Shown: positions 8,000 to 14,703 of the stretch, piece after piece | Position numbering within the stretch: position 1 is the stretch's first letter | Layout of the letters: every line of letters starts with the position of its first letter | DNA from: Clostridium sp. CAG:967 | GTDB taxonomy: Bacteria; Cyanobacteriota; Vampirovibrionia; Gastranaerophilales; Gastranaerophilaceae | Assembly: GCA_000433095.1 (NCBI GenBank) | Contig: HF991484.1 | Coordinates: 43,539 to 67,293 of the forward strand | DNA length: 23,755 nt | Direction: 5' to 3' | Position numbers and translations under genes: made by a program | Notes under the pieces: model-generated | What the model was told of the DNA's origin: nothing | Seen by the model: only the letters and a program-made list of their open reading frames with translations | Databases searched by the model: none

Positions 8000-9049
8000 T
8001 TATTTTATTACGCTGCCGCCGCCGATTAAATGTTTGTCGTTAATATCATAGAACACTCCAGCCTGACCTGCTGTAACAGAGTTAACAGGTTCAAAGAATT
8101 CAACATTCGCACAATCATCATAAATTCTCACATGAGCCTTTTTATGTTCCATGTTGTAGCGTATTTTCACCCACGCATCAAATTCTTCAGCTTCTATAGG
8201 ATAAGTAAGGTTTAGACCTCTAACAGTCAAATTCTTTTTGTAATTATCTTCTTCCCTGCCGACATATACAATATTTTTATCGGCATCAATGTCTATTACA
8301 TATAAAGGATACGGAGCTGCTATACCAATACCTTTTCTCTGCCCTATTGTATATTGATAGCACCCTGAATGTTCTCCCCATTTTTTGCCTGTTAATACAT
8401 CTATGAAATCACCTTTTACGGAGCCGAATTTATCAATAAGATATTTTTTTGTAGTCATTGGTTTTTGAATAAAACATATATCCTGACTTTCTTTAGAATC
8501 TTTTGGAGGAAGGTCAAAATCAACAGCCATCTGTTTAACATCAGTTTTGTTATAATGATAAAGAGGGAAAATAGTTTTTGATAAATGTCTTTGTCCTAAT
8601 CTGTATAAGAAGTAAAGCTGGTCTTTATGCTCATCTTTTGCAGGATAAAGTTTATAGATACCGTTTTCAAGTTTTATATCAGCATAGTGCCCTGTAGCAT
8701 ATACATCAGCACCTAATTTATCAATTGCAAAATCAAACAATTCACCCCACTTAATAAATTGGTTGCACATTATACAAGGATTAGGAGTTCTTCCAGACTT
8801 GTATTCGCTTTCGAAATAACTTATAACCTTGCGGGAAAAATTTTCCGTTACATCACAAACTTCATGCCTGATACCTAACTTATCAGCCACACGTTTTGCA
8901 TTTTGCACGACAGCATCAGCAGCTCCGGTATTAACCATTTTTCCCGTAATACCGATTACCTCGTAACCTTTTTGCTGTAATAAAAGCGCAGTTACAGAAC
9001 TGTCAACTCCGCCGCTCATTGCAACAGCCGCTATTTTCTTATTTTCCAT
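8000..9049 (-). CDS. mnmA: tRNA-specific 2-thiouridylase MnmA
   Basis: Installs the 2-thio group on wobble uridine 34 of Lys, Glu and Gln tRNAs, using ATP and a persulfide relay. 349 residues. Seen: PP-loop SGGVDSS (12-18), the first active Cys in NPCIMCN (Cys95), the second in SQDICFI (Cys192; the 97-residue separation equals that of Cys102/Cys199 in E. coli), YTIGQRKGIG and the C-terminal GQAGVFYD. The protein is a little shorter than usual: the segment after the first strand (GKMVNTGAADAVVQ) lacks the longer acidic/Cys-containing insert of many homologues. No Shine-Dalgarno precedes the ATG; a -10-like box ends 6 nt before it. Divergent from glmU. Confidence 0.95.
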   Translation of the reverse strand: MENKKIAAVAMSGGVDSSVTALLLQQKGYEVIGITGKMVNTGAADAVVQNAKRVADKLGIRHEVCDVTENFSRKVISYFESEYKSGRTPNPCIMCNQFIKWGELFDFAIDKLGADVYATGHYADIKLENGIYKLYPAKDEHKDQLYFLYRLGQRHLSKTIFPLYHYNKTDVKQMAVDFDLPPKDSKESQDICFIQKPMTTKKYLIDKFGSVKGDFIDVLTGKKWGEHSGCYQYTIGQRKGIGIAAPYPLYVIDIDADKNIVYVGREEDNYKKNLTVRGLNLTYPIEAEEFDAWVKIRYNMEHKKAHVRIYDDCANVEFFEPVNSVTAGQAGVFYDINDKHLIGGGSVIK

Positions 9050-9055
9050 ATTTGT

Positions 9056-9084
9056 AAATTAACACATAATTTGACACAATGCAA
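9056..9084 (-). promoter_or_regulatory. Candidate leaderless promoter of mnmA
   Basis: On the minus strand, TTGCAT (9079-9084), a 17-bp spacer and TAATTT (9056-9061), then 6 nt and the ATG. Transcription would begin at or next to the start codon, consistent with the lack of a Shine-Dalgarno. It overlaps the -35 of the divergent glmU promoter. Confidence 0.5.
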
Positions 9085-9099
9085 TCCGAATAGTAAAAT
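9071..9099 (+). promoter_or_regulatory. Promoter of glmU
   Basis: A perfect TTGACA (9071-9076), a 17-bp spacer and TAAAAT (9094-9099). AAGGAGA follows before the ATG at 9126. It overlaps the divergent mnmA promoter, so the two polymerase sites may compete. Confidence 0.8.
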
Positions 9100-9125
9100 T
9101 ATTTTAATTATAAGGAGAAAGAGTA

Positions 9126-10400
9126 ATGGATATTAAAGCCGTAATTTTAGCAGCCGGTAAAGGCACACGTATGAAATCAAACACCCCGAAAGTTTTGCAT
9201 AAAATTTTTGAAAAACCGCTTTTGGGATATGTTTTAGATAATGTTAAAAATATTGTAAATGAATCTTTTGTAATCGTAGGGCATCACGCAGAAGAAGTTA
9301 CGCAATATGTTGAGAAAAAATATAATAATGCAAAGACAATACTCCAATCTCCTCAATTAGGAACCGGACATGCTGTATCAATGGTTTGTCCTTCTTTAGA
9401 AAACTTTAAAGGTCAGGTTGTAATTCTCTGCGGAGATACACCGCTTATTACGGAAGAAACTCTAAAAAATTTCATTGATTATCATAATTCCAATAATTCA
9501 GATTTAACGGTTATGAGTACGATTTTTGACAACCCGACAAATTATGGAAGAATTATAAGAGAAAACGATAATTCTTTAAAATGTATTATTGAAGAAAAAG
9601 ATGCAACACCCGAACAAAAAGCCGTAAAAGAGGTTAATGCAGGGATTTACTGTTTAAATTGGGATAAAATAAAACCTGCCTTTTGCCAGCTTACAAGCAA
9701 TAATGCTCAAGGGGAATACTACTTAACGGATATTATTGCCTGGGGTAAGAAAAACAACCTCAATGTTAATGCATTTATTTTAGAAAACAGCGATGAAATT
9801 TACGGTATAAATTCACGCTCAAACCTTGCTGAAGCGACCAAAATAATGAATGAAAGAAAATTAAATTCACTAATGGACAACGGAGTTACAATTGTTGATC
9901 CGTCATCAACCTGGATTTCAGAAGATACCGAAATAGATGCTGACACTATTATTTACCCTGCAACTTATATTGAAGGTAAAAACAAAATCGGGAAAAACTG
10001 TAAAATAGGTCCTTGCGCTCATTTAAGAGGAGATGTAGAAATTGCTGATAACTGTAAAATAGGAAACTTTGTTGAAGTCAAAAAGGCTAAAATCGATCAC
10101 AATACAAATGCAGGTCACCTGAGCTACATCGGAGATGCGGAAATAGGAGCAAATGTTAATATCGGAGCAGGAACCATTACGGCAAATTACAATCCGTTAA
10201 CAAAAGTAAAGAGCAGAACTGTATTGAAAAATGACGTCAAAATCGGCTCAAATACAGTCCTTGTTGCACCTGTAGAGATTAATGAGGGTACAAACGTAGG
10301 TGCAGGAAGCGTTATAACAAAAAATTTACCTGCATGGGCGTTAGCAATTACACGTGCTCCGTTAAAGATTATTGAAAATTGGGTAAAAAATAAAGTATAA
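9126..10400 (+). CDS. glmU: Bifunctional UDP-GlcNAc pyrophosphorylase / glucosamine-1-phosphate acetyltransferase
   Basis: Acetylates glucosamine-1-phosphate and then uridylylates it to UDP-GlcNAc, the precursor of peptidoglycan and surface glycans. 424 residues, shorter than the usual 450-460. The N-terminal uridylyltransferase has LAAGKGTRMKS (8-18), QLGTGHA and CGDTPL; the C-terminal left-handed beta helix has many hexapeptide repeats (KIGPCAHLRGDVEI, GNFVEVKKAKI) and the acetyltransferase catalytic His331 in AGHLSYIGDAEIG, then NIGAGTITANY. The usual NYDG after that reads NYNP, and the C-terminal tail is brief, accounting for the short length. A strong promoter and AAGGAGA lie upstream. 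The last codons overlap the promoter of the small structured transcript that follows. Confidence 0.95.
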   Translation: MDIKAVILAAGKGTRMKSNTPKVLHKIFEKPLLGYVLDNVKNIVNESFVIVGHHAEEVTQYVEKKYNNAKTILQSPQLGTGHAVSMVCPSLENFKGQVVILCGDTPLITEETLKNFIDYHNSNNSDLTVMSTIFDNPTNYGRIIRENDNSLKCIIEEKDATPEQKAVKEVNAGIYCLNWDKIKPAFCQLTSNNAQGEYYLTDIIAWGKKNNLNVNAFILENSDEIYGINSRSNLAEATKIMNERKLNSLMDNGVTIVDPSSTWISEDTEIDADTIIYPATYIEGKNKIGKNCKIGPCAHLRGDVEIADNCKIGNFVEVKKAKIDHNTNAGHLSYIGDAEIGANVNIGAGTITANYNPLTKVKSRTVLKNDVKIGSNTVLVAPVEINEGTNVGAGSVITKNLPAWALAITRAPLKIIENWVKNKV

Positions 10401-10401
10401 T
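10372..10401 (+). promoter_or_regulatory. Promoter of the structured leader/small RNA, inside the end of glmU
   Basis: TTGAAA (10372-10377), an 18-bp spacer and a perfect TATAAT (10396-10401). The -10 box overlaps the glmU stop codon. Predicted start near 10408. Confidence 0.6.
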
Positions 10402-10407
10402 GTATTT

Positions 10408-10500
10408 ATGGAAAACCTCCCGCTTTAAAGTGTTTTTTAGGGAGAAGGAATGAAAGGTGCTTTGCACAAGTTTTACAGGCGGGATTAAAAACCCGTCTTT
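10408..10500 (+). ncRNA. Structured leader or small RNA with competing helices and a terminator
   Basis: A roughly 90-nt unit between its own promoter and a hairpin followed by a short T run. Three mutually exclusive helices can be drawn: CTCCC (10417-10421) with GGGAG (10440-10444); TCCCGCTT (10418-10425) with AGGCGGGA (10477-10484, one G-U); and GGCGGG (10478-10483) with CCCGTC (10492-10497, one G-U), which is the terminator stem. The 5' CCTCCC strand resembles the anti-Shine-Dalgarno of 16S rRNA and can mask the G-rich site before a 12-codon reading frame. I do not match it to a known riboswitch or to SRP or 6S RNA. It could be an attenuator for the downstream exporter or an independent small RNA; alternatively the final hairpin is only the glmU terminator. 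Confidence 0.45.
10450..10488 (+). CDS. Possible 12-residue leader peptide
   Basis: ATG at 10450 preceded by GGAGAAGG at good spacing, encoding MKGALHKFYRRD and ending at a TAA inside the loop of the terminator hairpin. The site is placed as in ribosome-mediated attenuators: a ribosome covering codons 8-12 would block the GGCGGG strand. Too short to support on coding statistics; the call rests on the Shine-Dalgarno, the position and the surrounding helices. Confidence 0.3.
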   Translation: MKGALHKFYRRD

Positions 10501-10503
10501 ACA

Positions 10504-10535
10504 TTGTTAATCATGCAGGCTATTCATGTTAAAAT
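10504..10535 (+). promoter_or_regulatory. Candidate leaderless promoter of the MFS exporter gene
   Basis: The extended -10 TGTTAAAAT (10527-10535) ends 6 nt before the ATG at 10542. TTGTTA (10504-10509) is a possible but over-distant -35 (20 bp). There is no Shine-Dalgarno, so an mRNA from here would start at the start codon. Confidence 0.5.
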
Positions 10536-10541
10536 TGTACT

Positions 10542-11942
10542 ATGAGCACCAAAGAGATTAAATGGACAATGTTTGTAATTGCGGCAATTGGAAATTTTAT
10601 TGCCATGCTGGATTCTACGACAGTTAATCTTGCCTTATATCCTATGTCGGTTGATTTGAATGTTTCCATGGGAGAAATTCAGTGGGTAATGGTAGCATAC
10701 ATGCTGGTATTAACCGTTTTTTTACCATTCTTTGGCAAGCTCGGAGATATTTTTCCTAAAAATAAACTTTATTCTTTAGGCTTTTTAATATTTGCAATAG
10801 GAGCTTTTCTTAATACAACTGCCCCGAGTTTTGTTCTGCTTGTCAGTTACAGATGCCTTGAAGCTCTTGGAGCTTCGATAATGCTTTCTAATGCACAGGC
10901 TATTATTGCAAGTATTTTTAAGAATGAACGCAGAGGTAAAGCTCTGGGGCTTAACGGATGTATAGTCGCAATCGGAGGAATGAGCGGTCCTGCTCTTGGC
11001 GGTATTCTTATTAATTCTTTCGGCTGGCATTCGGTATTCGTTCCTTGCATTCCTGTTGCTCTTGCAGGAGCATATTATGCTTGGAAAATGCTTCCGCATA
11101 ACGTAAAAACAGACAGAAAAAATTTCAAATTCGACTACAAAGGATTTATTTATTTTACAATCAGTCTTTTTGCACTGCTCCTTGCAATTTCGGAAGGTCA
11201 CAGCTGGGGCTGGGGTTCTGTAAAAATTATTGCTTTAGGAGTTACTACATTAATATTCGGCGGGTTATTCTATTTTAGGGACCACAAAATAAATTATCCG
11301 TTAATAAATTTCTCGCTTTTCAAAATTCAGCCTTTTACATTCGGAAATCTTGCCGTAATGACTTCATATATGGCTATGTATACAAACAGTATTCTTCTGC
11401 CGTTTTTCTTACAGGAAATACTAAAATATAACCCGCTTGTTACAGGTCTTTTAATATTGCCTTATTCGATTACTTTATCTGTTACAGCTCCAATTAGCGG
11501 CAGGTTATCGGGAAAATACGGAAGCAGATACCTGACACTTGCAGGTCCCATTGTTTATATACTCGCACTCATTATGTATACGGTTTATGATAAAAATGTT
11601 CAAATGTGGCAGCTTGTTCTTGCTTCAGGAATAATGGGAATAGGCAACGGACTTTTCCAATCGCCGTCTAACAATGCTATTATGACAAGCGTTAATAAAG
11701 ATGAACTCGGTATTGCATCAGGAATTCTTGCGCTATCCAGAAACCTCGGCAACATTTTAGGCGTTGCAGTAACAATTACACTTTTTGAAACCTTTAAAAA
11801 TATTTTTCTTGAAGAAGGAAAAATTTATGATATAGCATTTTTAACAGCATATAGAAGCACAATGGGATTTGGAATTCTGTTTGGAATTTTCTGCCTTTCC
11901 TTTGCATACATTGCTTACAAACCTCACAAAACTACACATTAA
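10542..11942 (+). CDS. MFS drug/solute exporter, DHA2 (EmrB/QacA) family
   Basis: An inner-membrane proton antiporter of the 14-helix DHA2 type; 466 residues with hydrophobic segments throughout. Seen: motif D1-like LDSTTVNLAL (residues 23-32, with Asp24 in the first helix), motif A GKLGDIFPKNKLY (65-77), an Arg-containing fourth helix (SYRCLEALGAS) and antiporter motif C in GGMSGPALGGIL (145-156). The C-terminal half has GNGLFQSPSNNAIM, also typical of the family. Known substrates of relatives are lipophilic cations, dyes and antibiotics; the substrate here cannot be read. No Shine-Dalgarno; see the leaderless promoter and the structured leader upstream. Alone on its strand between glmU and typA, with no adjacent regulator or membrane-fusion partner. 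Confidence 0.9.
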   Translation: MSTKEIKWTMFVIAAIGNFIAMLDSTTVNLALYPMSVDLNVSMGEIQWVMVAYMLVLTVFLPFFGKLGDIFPKNKLYSLGFLIFAIGAFLNTTAPSFVLLVSYRCLEALGASIMLSNAQAIIASIFKNERRGKALGLNGCIVAIGGMSGPALGGILINSFGWHSVFVPCIPVALAGAYYAWKMLPHNVKTDRKNFKFDYKGFIYFTISLFALLLAISEGHSWGWGSVKIIALGVTTLIFGGLFYFRDHKINYPLINFSLFKIQPFTFGNLAVMTSYMAMYTNSILLPFFLQEILKYNPLVTGLLILPYSITLSVTAPISGRLSGKYGSRYLTLAGPIVYILALIMYTVYDKNVQMWQLVLASGIMGIGNGLFQSPSNNAIMTSVNKDELGIASGILALSRNLGNILGVAVTITLFETFKNIFLEEGKIYDIAFLTAYRSTMGFGILFGIFCLSFAYIAYKPHKTTH

Positions 11943-11944
11943 TC

Positions 11945-11973
11945 TTGAAAAATAATTATCTCTAAGATAAAAT
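11945..11973 (+). promoter_or_regulatory. Promoter of typA
   Basis: TTGAAA (11945-11950), a 17-bp spacer and TAAAAT (11968-11973). The predicted start near 11980 lies inside a perfect palindrome. Confidence 0.7.
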
Positions 11974-11976
11974 ATT

Positions 11977-11993
11977 AGTGTAAAGTTTACACT
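11977..11993. promoter_or_regulatory. Palindromic operator candidate at the typA transcription start
   Basis: AGTGTAAA and TTTACACT flank a single G: a perfect 8-bp inverted repeat placed over the predicted start site, followed by another copy of the half-site core TTTAC (11995-11999 region). The position is that of a classical repressor operator. No candidate regulator gene is in the window. Confidence 0.45.
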
Positions 11994-12032
11994 TTACTTT
12001 GTTACTTTAATTTAAATATAAATGGCGGAAAA

Positions 12033-13832
12033 ATGACAACACAAAATGAAAATATTAGAAATATAGCAATTATTGCTCACGTTGACCACGGTAAAACAAC
12101 ACTTGTTGATTGTCTTTTAAAACAGGCAGGAGCTTTCAGATCTAATCAACAGGTTCAGGAACGTGTACTTGACAGCAACGACTTGGAAAGAGAAAGAGGA
12201 ATTACAATCCTTTCCAAAAATATATCTATTAACTATAAAAATACCAAAATTAATGTTATAGACACTCCCGGCCACGCAGACTTCGGAGGAGAAGTTGAAC
12301 GTGTACTTGGTATGGTTGACGGCGCATTGTTAATTGTTGATGCTGCTGAAGGTCCTATGCCTCAAACAAGATTTGTATTGTCAAAGGCTTTGGAACTCGG
12401 TTTAAAAATAATTGTTGTTATTAACAAAATTGACAAACCGGCTGGCGAACCTTTAACAGCACTGGATAAAGTTTTTGATTTGTTTACGGAATTAACTGAC
12501 AGAGAAGACTTAATTGATTTTCCTTTCATATTCTCAAGCAGCTTAAACGGCTTTGCTATAAAAGACTTAGATGATGAAAGAAAAGATATGGTGCCTCTTT
12601 TAGATTGTATTCTTGAAAATATTCAGCCTCCAAAAGGTGATGCTTCCAAATCATTCCAATTCAGAGCAACAACTCTTGATTATAATGAATACGTAGGAAG
12701 AATTGTTATCGGACGTATTGAAAACGGTTCAGTTAAATCACAGGAACAAGTTTGTGTTATACATGCAGACGGTTCACAAGAAAGAGGCAAAATCACCAAA
12801 TTATACGGCTTCCACGATCTTGGACGTGTTGAAATTGAAGAAGCTTTTGCCGGTGACATTGTCGGTATTGCAGGTTTTTCTGATATACAAATAGGTGAAA
12901 GTATTTGTTCGCTTAATGACCCGCAGCCATTACCTTTGATTACAGTCGATGAACCCACATTGCAAATGAACTTTTCTGTAAACGACAGCCCGTTTGCAGG
13001 TACCGAAGGTAAATTCGTAACATCAAGACAATTAAGAAAAAGACTTTACGATGAACTTGAAAAAAATGTAAGTTTACGTGTTGAAGATACTCAAAGTACT
13101 GATGTTTTCAGAGTGTCAGGCAGAGGCGAACTTCATTTGGGTATTTTAATTGAAACTATGCGTCGTGAAGGTTATGAATTCCAGGTATCAAAGCCTGAAG
13201 TTATATTCAAAACAGTTAACGGAGAACATTGCGAACCTTATGAAAACTTAATAGTTGATGTTCCTGAGGCTTATGCAGGAAGCACAATTGAACGTTTAGC
13301 AGGACGTAAAGCCGAAATGAAAGATATGATGACATCTAACGGCAGAACAAATCTGACATTTCATATCCCTGCCAGAGGGTTAATCGGGTTTAGAAGCGAA
13401 TTTATAAGAATGACACGTGGTGAAGGCATTATGTATCATACATTCTTGCACTACAGACCTTTTGCCGGCGATATTCCACGTCAAAGAAACGGTTCAATTA
13501 TTGCTCACGAACAGGGCGAAGCTATTCCTTACGCATTGGCACAATACGAGGACAGAGGTACATTCTTTGTAACCCCTAAAACAAAAGTTTACAGAGGTAT
13601 GATTATCGGTGAATGCAACAAACCTCAAGACATTGTAGTAAATATCTGCAAAACTAAAAAGTTAACAAATATGAGAAGTGCAACAGCTGATGTTATGGTA
13701 ACCCTTCAAGCTCATAAAGAAATGTCACTGGAAGAATGTATGGAATACATTGCAGAAGATGAACTAGTTGAAATTACCCCTGAAAATGTCAGAATTAGAA
13801 AATCTGATTTAAACAAAAAGATATATAACTAA
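12033..13832 (+). CDS. typA: Translational GTPase TypA/BipA
   Basis: An EF-G-like GTPase that binds the 70S ribosome and supports 50S assembly and growth under cold or other stress. 599 residues, the normal length. Seen: G1 AHVDHGKTT (15-23), the G2 region RERGITI (53-59), G3 DTPGH (77-81), G4 NKID, and then the TypA-specific C-terminal half with GRGELHLGILIETMRREG, LIGFRSEF and HEQGEAIPYALAQYEDRG (the conserved ribosome-contacting region). The upstream GGCGGA is only a modest Shine-Dalgarno. It has its own promoter and a palindrome at the start site, and ends at a strong terminator. Confidence 0.97.
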   Translation: MTTQNENIRNIAIIAHVDHGKTTLVDCLLKQAGAFRSNQQVQERVLDSNDLERERGITILSKNISINYKNTKINVIDTPGHADFGGEVERVLGMVDGALLIVDAAEGPMPQTRFVLSKALELGLKIIVVINKIDKPAGEPLTALDKVFDLFTELTDREDLIDFPFIFSSSLNGFAIKDLDDERKDMVPLLDCILENIQPPKGDASKSFQFRATTLDYNEYVGRIVIGRIENGSVKSQEQVCVIHADGSQERGKITKLYGFHDLGRVEIEEAFAGDIVGIAGFSDIQIGESICSLNDPQPLPLITVDEPTLQMNFSVNDSPFAGTEGKFVTSRQLRKRLYDELEKNVSLRVEDTQSTDVFRVSGRGELHLGILIETMRREGYEFQVSKPEVIFKTVNGEHCEPYENLIVDVPEAYAGSTIERLAGRKAEMKDMMTSNGRTNLTFHIPARGLIGFRSEFIRMTRGEGIMYHTFLHYRPFAGDIPRQRNGSIIAHEQGEAIPYALAQYEDRGTFFVTPKTKVYRGMIIGECNKPQDIVVNICKTKKLTNMRSATADVMVTLQAHKEMSLEECMEYIAEDELVEITPENVRIRKSDLNKKIYN

Positions 13833-13834
13833 CT

Positions 13835-13866
13835 AAAAATACCGCTTAAATAAGCGGTATTTTTTT
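13835..13866. terminator. Bidirectional intrinsic terminator between typA and the pseudopilin gene
   Basis: ATACCGCTTA (13839-13848) and TAAGCGGTAT (13851-13860) form a perfect 10-bp inverted repeat, with A's on the left and T's on the right, so it works for both convergent genes. Its right end touches the stop codon of the minus-strand gene. Confidence 0.9.
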
Positions 13867-14640
13867 AATATCTTAAAGGGTAATTATCAGGAATTTTCCA
13901 GTTGTTACGCATTATAATTGCCGTGCACCATGACCCGTTTCCGGTTTTATTGCAGCCGTATGTTGTATTTGTGTATAACGCATCTTCATCACCATCCCAG
14001 TTTGCAAGATATGGTTCGACCCCTTTACTTTTATGATATTTAAAGGTTGCAGAACTTTCATTAGGCCAAAATGCAAAACGAAAATTTTTAGAACCATACG
14101 GACTGTTAGGATTAACAGAATAATTTTTAGCCTCAGGATAGAATATAAAATGACCGCCGTAACTTTTATAACTTACAGAACCTTCTGAGTTTTTTGAAAA
14201 ATAAATATCAACTGCAAATAAACTACCGTTAGGTAAATAAACTATTTTATATTGACCATTTTCTGAATTTTCTGTTTTTAAATATTTTATATAAGGTTTT
14301 AAATAATTATTCCAAAAATCTTCAGTATCCATAGGCTGCCAAGTATTTTTGTCGCCATTTTCAACTTCGGAAAGGGTTATTGCCTGATTTATTGTAGAAT
14401 AGAAATGTTTTAATCTGTTTTCAACTACATTTTTTCTGTGATTAGCAATCAATGCAGGCATAGTCAATGCCGCCACTACTCCGATAATACCAAGTGTGAT
14501 CAAAACTTCCGCCAGGGTAAACGCACTAAAACGATTATCTTTTAACGTGGCTACGCATGTAGTGCCCTCTGCAAGCGTGAAACCATTACTATAGGAGCTT
14601 AAACGGTTGCCCCCCCCCCGATGTGTCTATTTTTTTTCAT
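13865..14640 (-). CDS. Pseudopilin-like protein, out of frame by one base in a poly-G tract (phase-variable candidate)
   Basis: Start ATG at 14640 with AAGGAG (14647-14652) at ideal spacing and an extended -10 promoter upstream. As assembled it reads MKKNRHIGGGGATV and stops at TAA, because ten G follow the Ile codon. Eleven G (or eight) would give a continuous frame of 258 residues through two FTLAE motifs (GFTLAEGTTCVATL, then AFTLAEVLITLGIIGVV). The downstream frame is intact: hydrophobic helix, polar body, C-terminal CNKTGNGSWC and NNWKIPDNYP. The length 776 is one short of a multiple of three. The intact body, good ribosome site and promoter argue against an old pseudogene; a slipped-strand OFF state or a homopolymer miscall fits better. 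Known: FTLAE is cut by prepilin peptidase. Inferred: a phase-variable surface or secretion pseudopilin. A TTG start at 14503 would remove the processing motif and is not credible. Confidence 0.75.
14505..14575 (-). repeat. 71-bp leader cassette, copy 1 (near-identical to 23629-23699)
   Basis: Matches 23629-23699 at 69 of 71 positions in the same orientation relative to its gene. It encodes AEGTTCVATLKDNRFSAFTLAEV, that is, the stretch between and including most of two FTLAE motifs. The gene bodies on either side of the cassette are very divergent, so the cassette is more conserved than its hosts. Confidence 0.85.
14610..14619 (-). repeat. Poly-G tract (10) in the 5' coding region
   Basis: Ten consecutive C on the plus strand (G on the coding strand), seven codons after the ATG at 14640. 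It puts the gene one base out of frame. Such tracts are classical slipped-strand mispairing sites. Confidence 0.9.
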
Positions 14641-14673
14641 ATACTGCTCCTTTTTAATTTATACTACTCTTTT

Positions 14674-14682
14674 ATTATAACA
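14674..14682 (-). promoter_or_regulatory. Extended -10 promoter of the phase-variable pseudopilin gene
   Basis: On the minus strand, TGTTATAAT with a perfect TATAAT at 14674-14679. The -35 at 17 bp (CTTTAA) is poor, so this is probably an extended -10 promoter. Transcription appears possible whatever the poly-G length, so switching would act at translation. Confidence 0.55.
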
Positions 14683-14703
14683 TATATTTTATATTTTTAA
14701 AGT

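Noticed and set aside
10408..10500. SRP RNA, 6S RNA or a known riboswitch
   Set aside because: The SRP GGAA/AGCAG pattern is absent, it is far too short for 6S, and no riboswitch consensus I know could be matched.
13865..14503. A 212-residue protein starting at the TTG at 14503
   Set aside because: It would start inside the hydrophobic helix without a ribosome site; the proper start with AAGGAG is at 14640 and only the poly-G length breaks the frame.
14549..14565. Near-palindrome CTACGCATGTAG in the cassette as an operator
   Set aside because: It lies within the coding leader and is explained by the coding repeat; a role for the small hairpin cannot be supported.
14610..14619. Treating the frameshift as proof of a pseudogene
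   Set aside because: The remaining frame is fully open and a one-base change in a homopolymer restores it; a miscall or phase variation is at least as likely.
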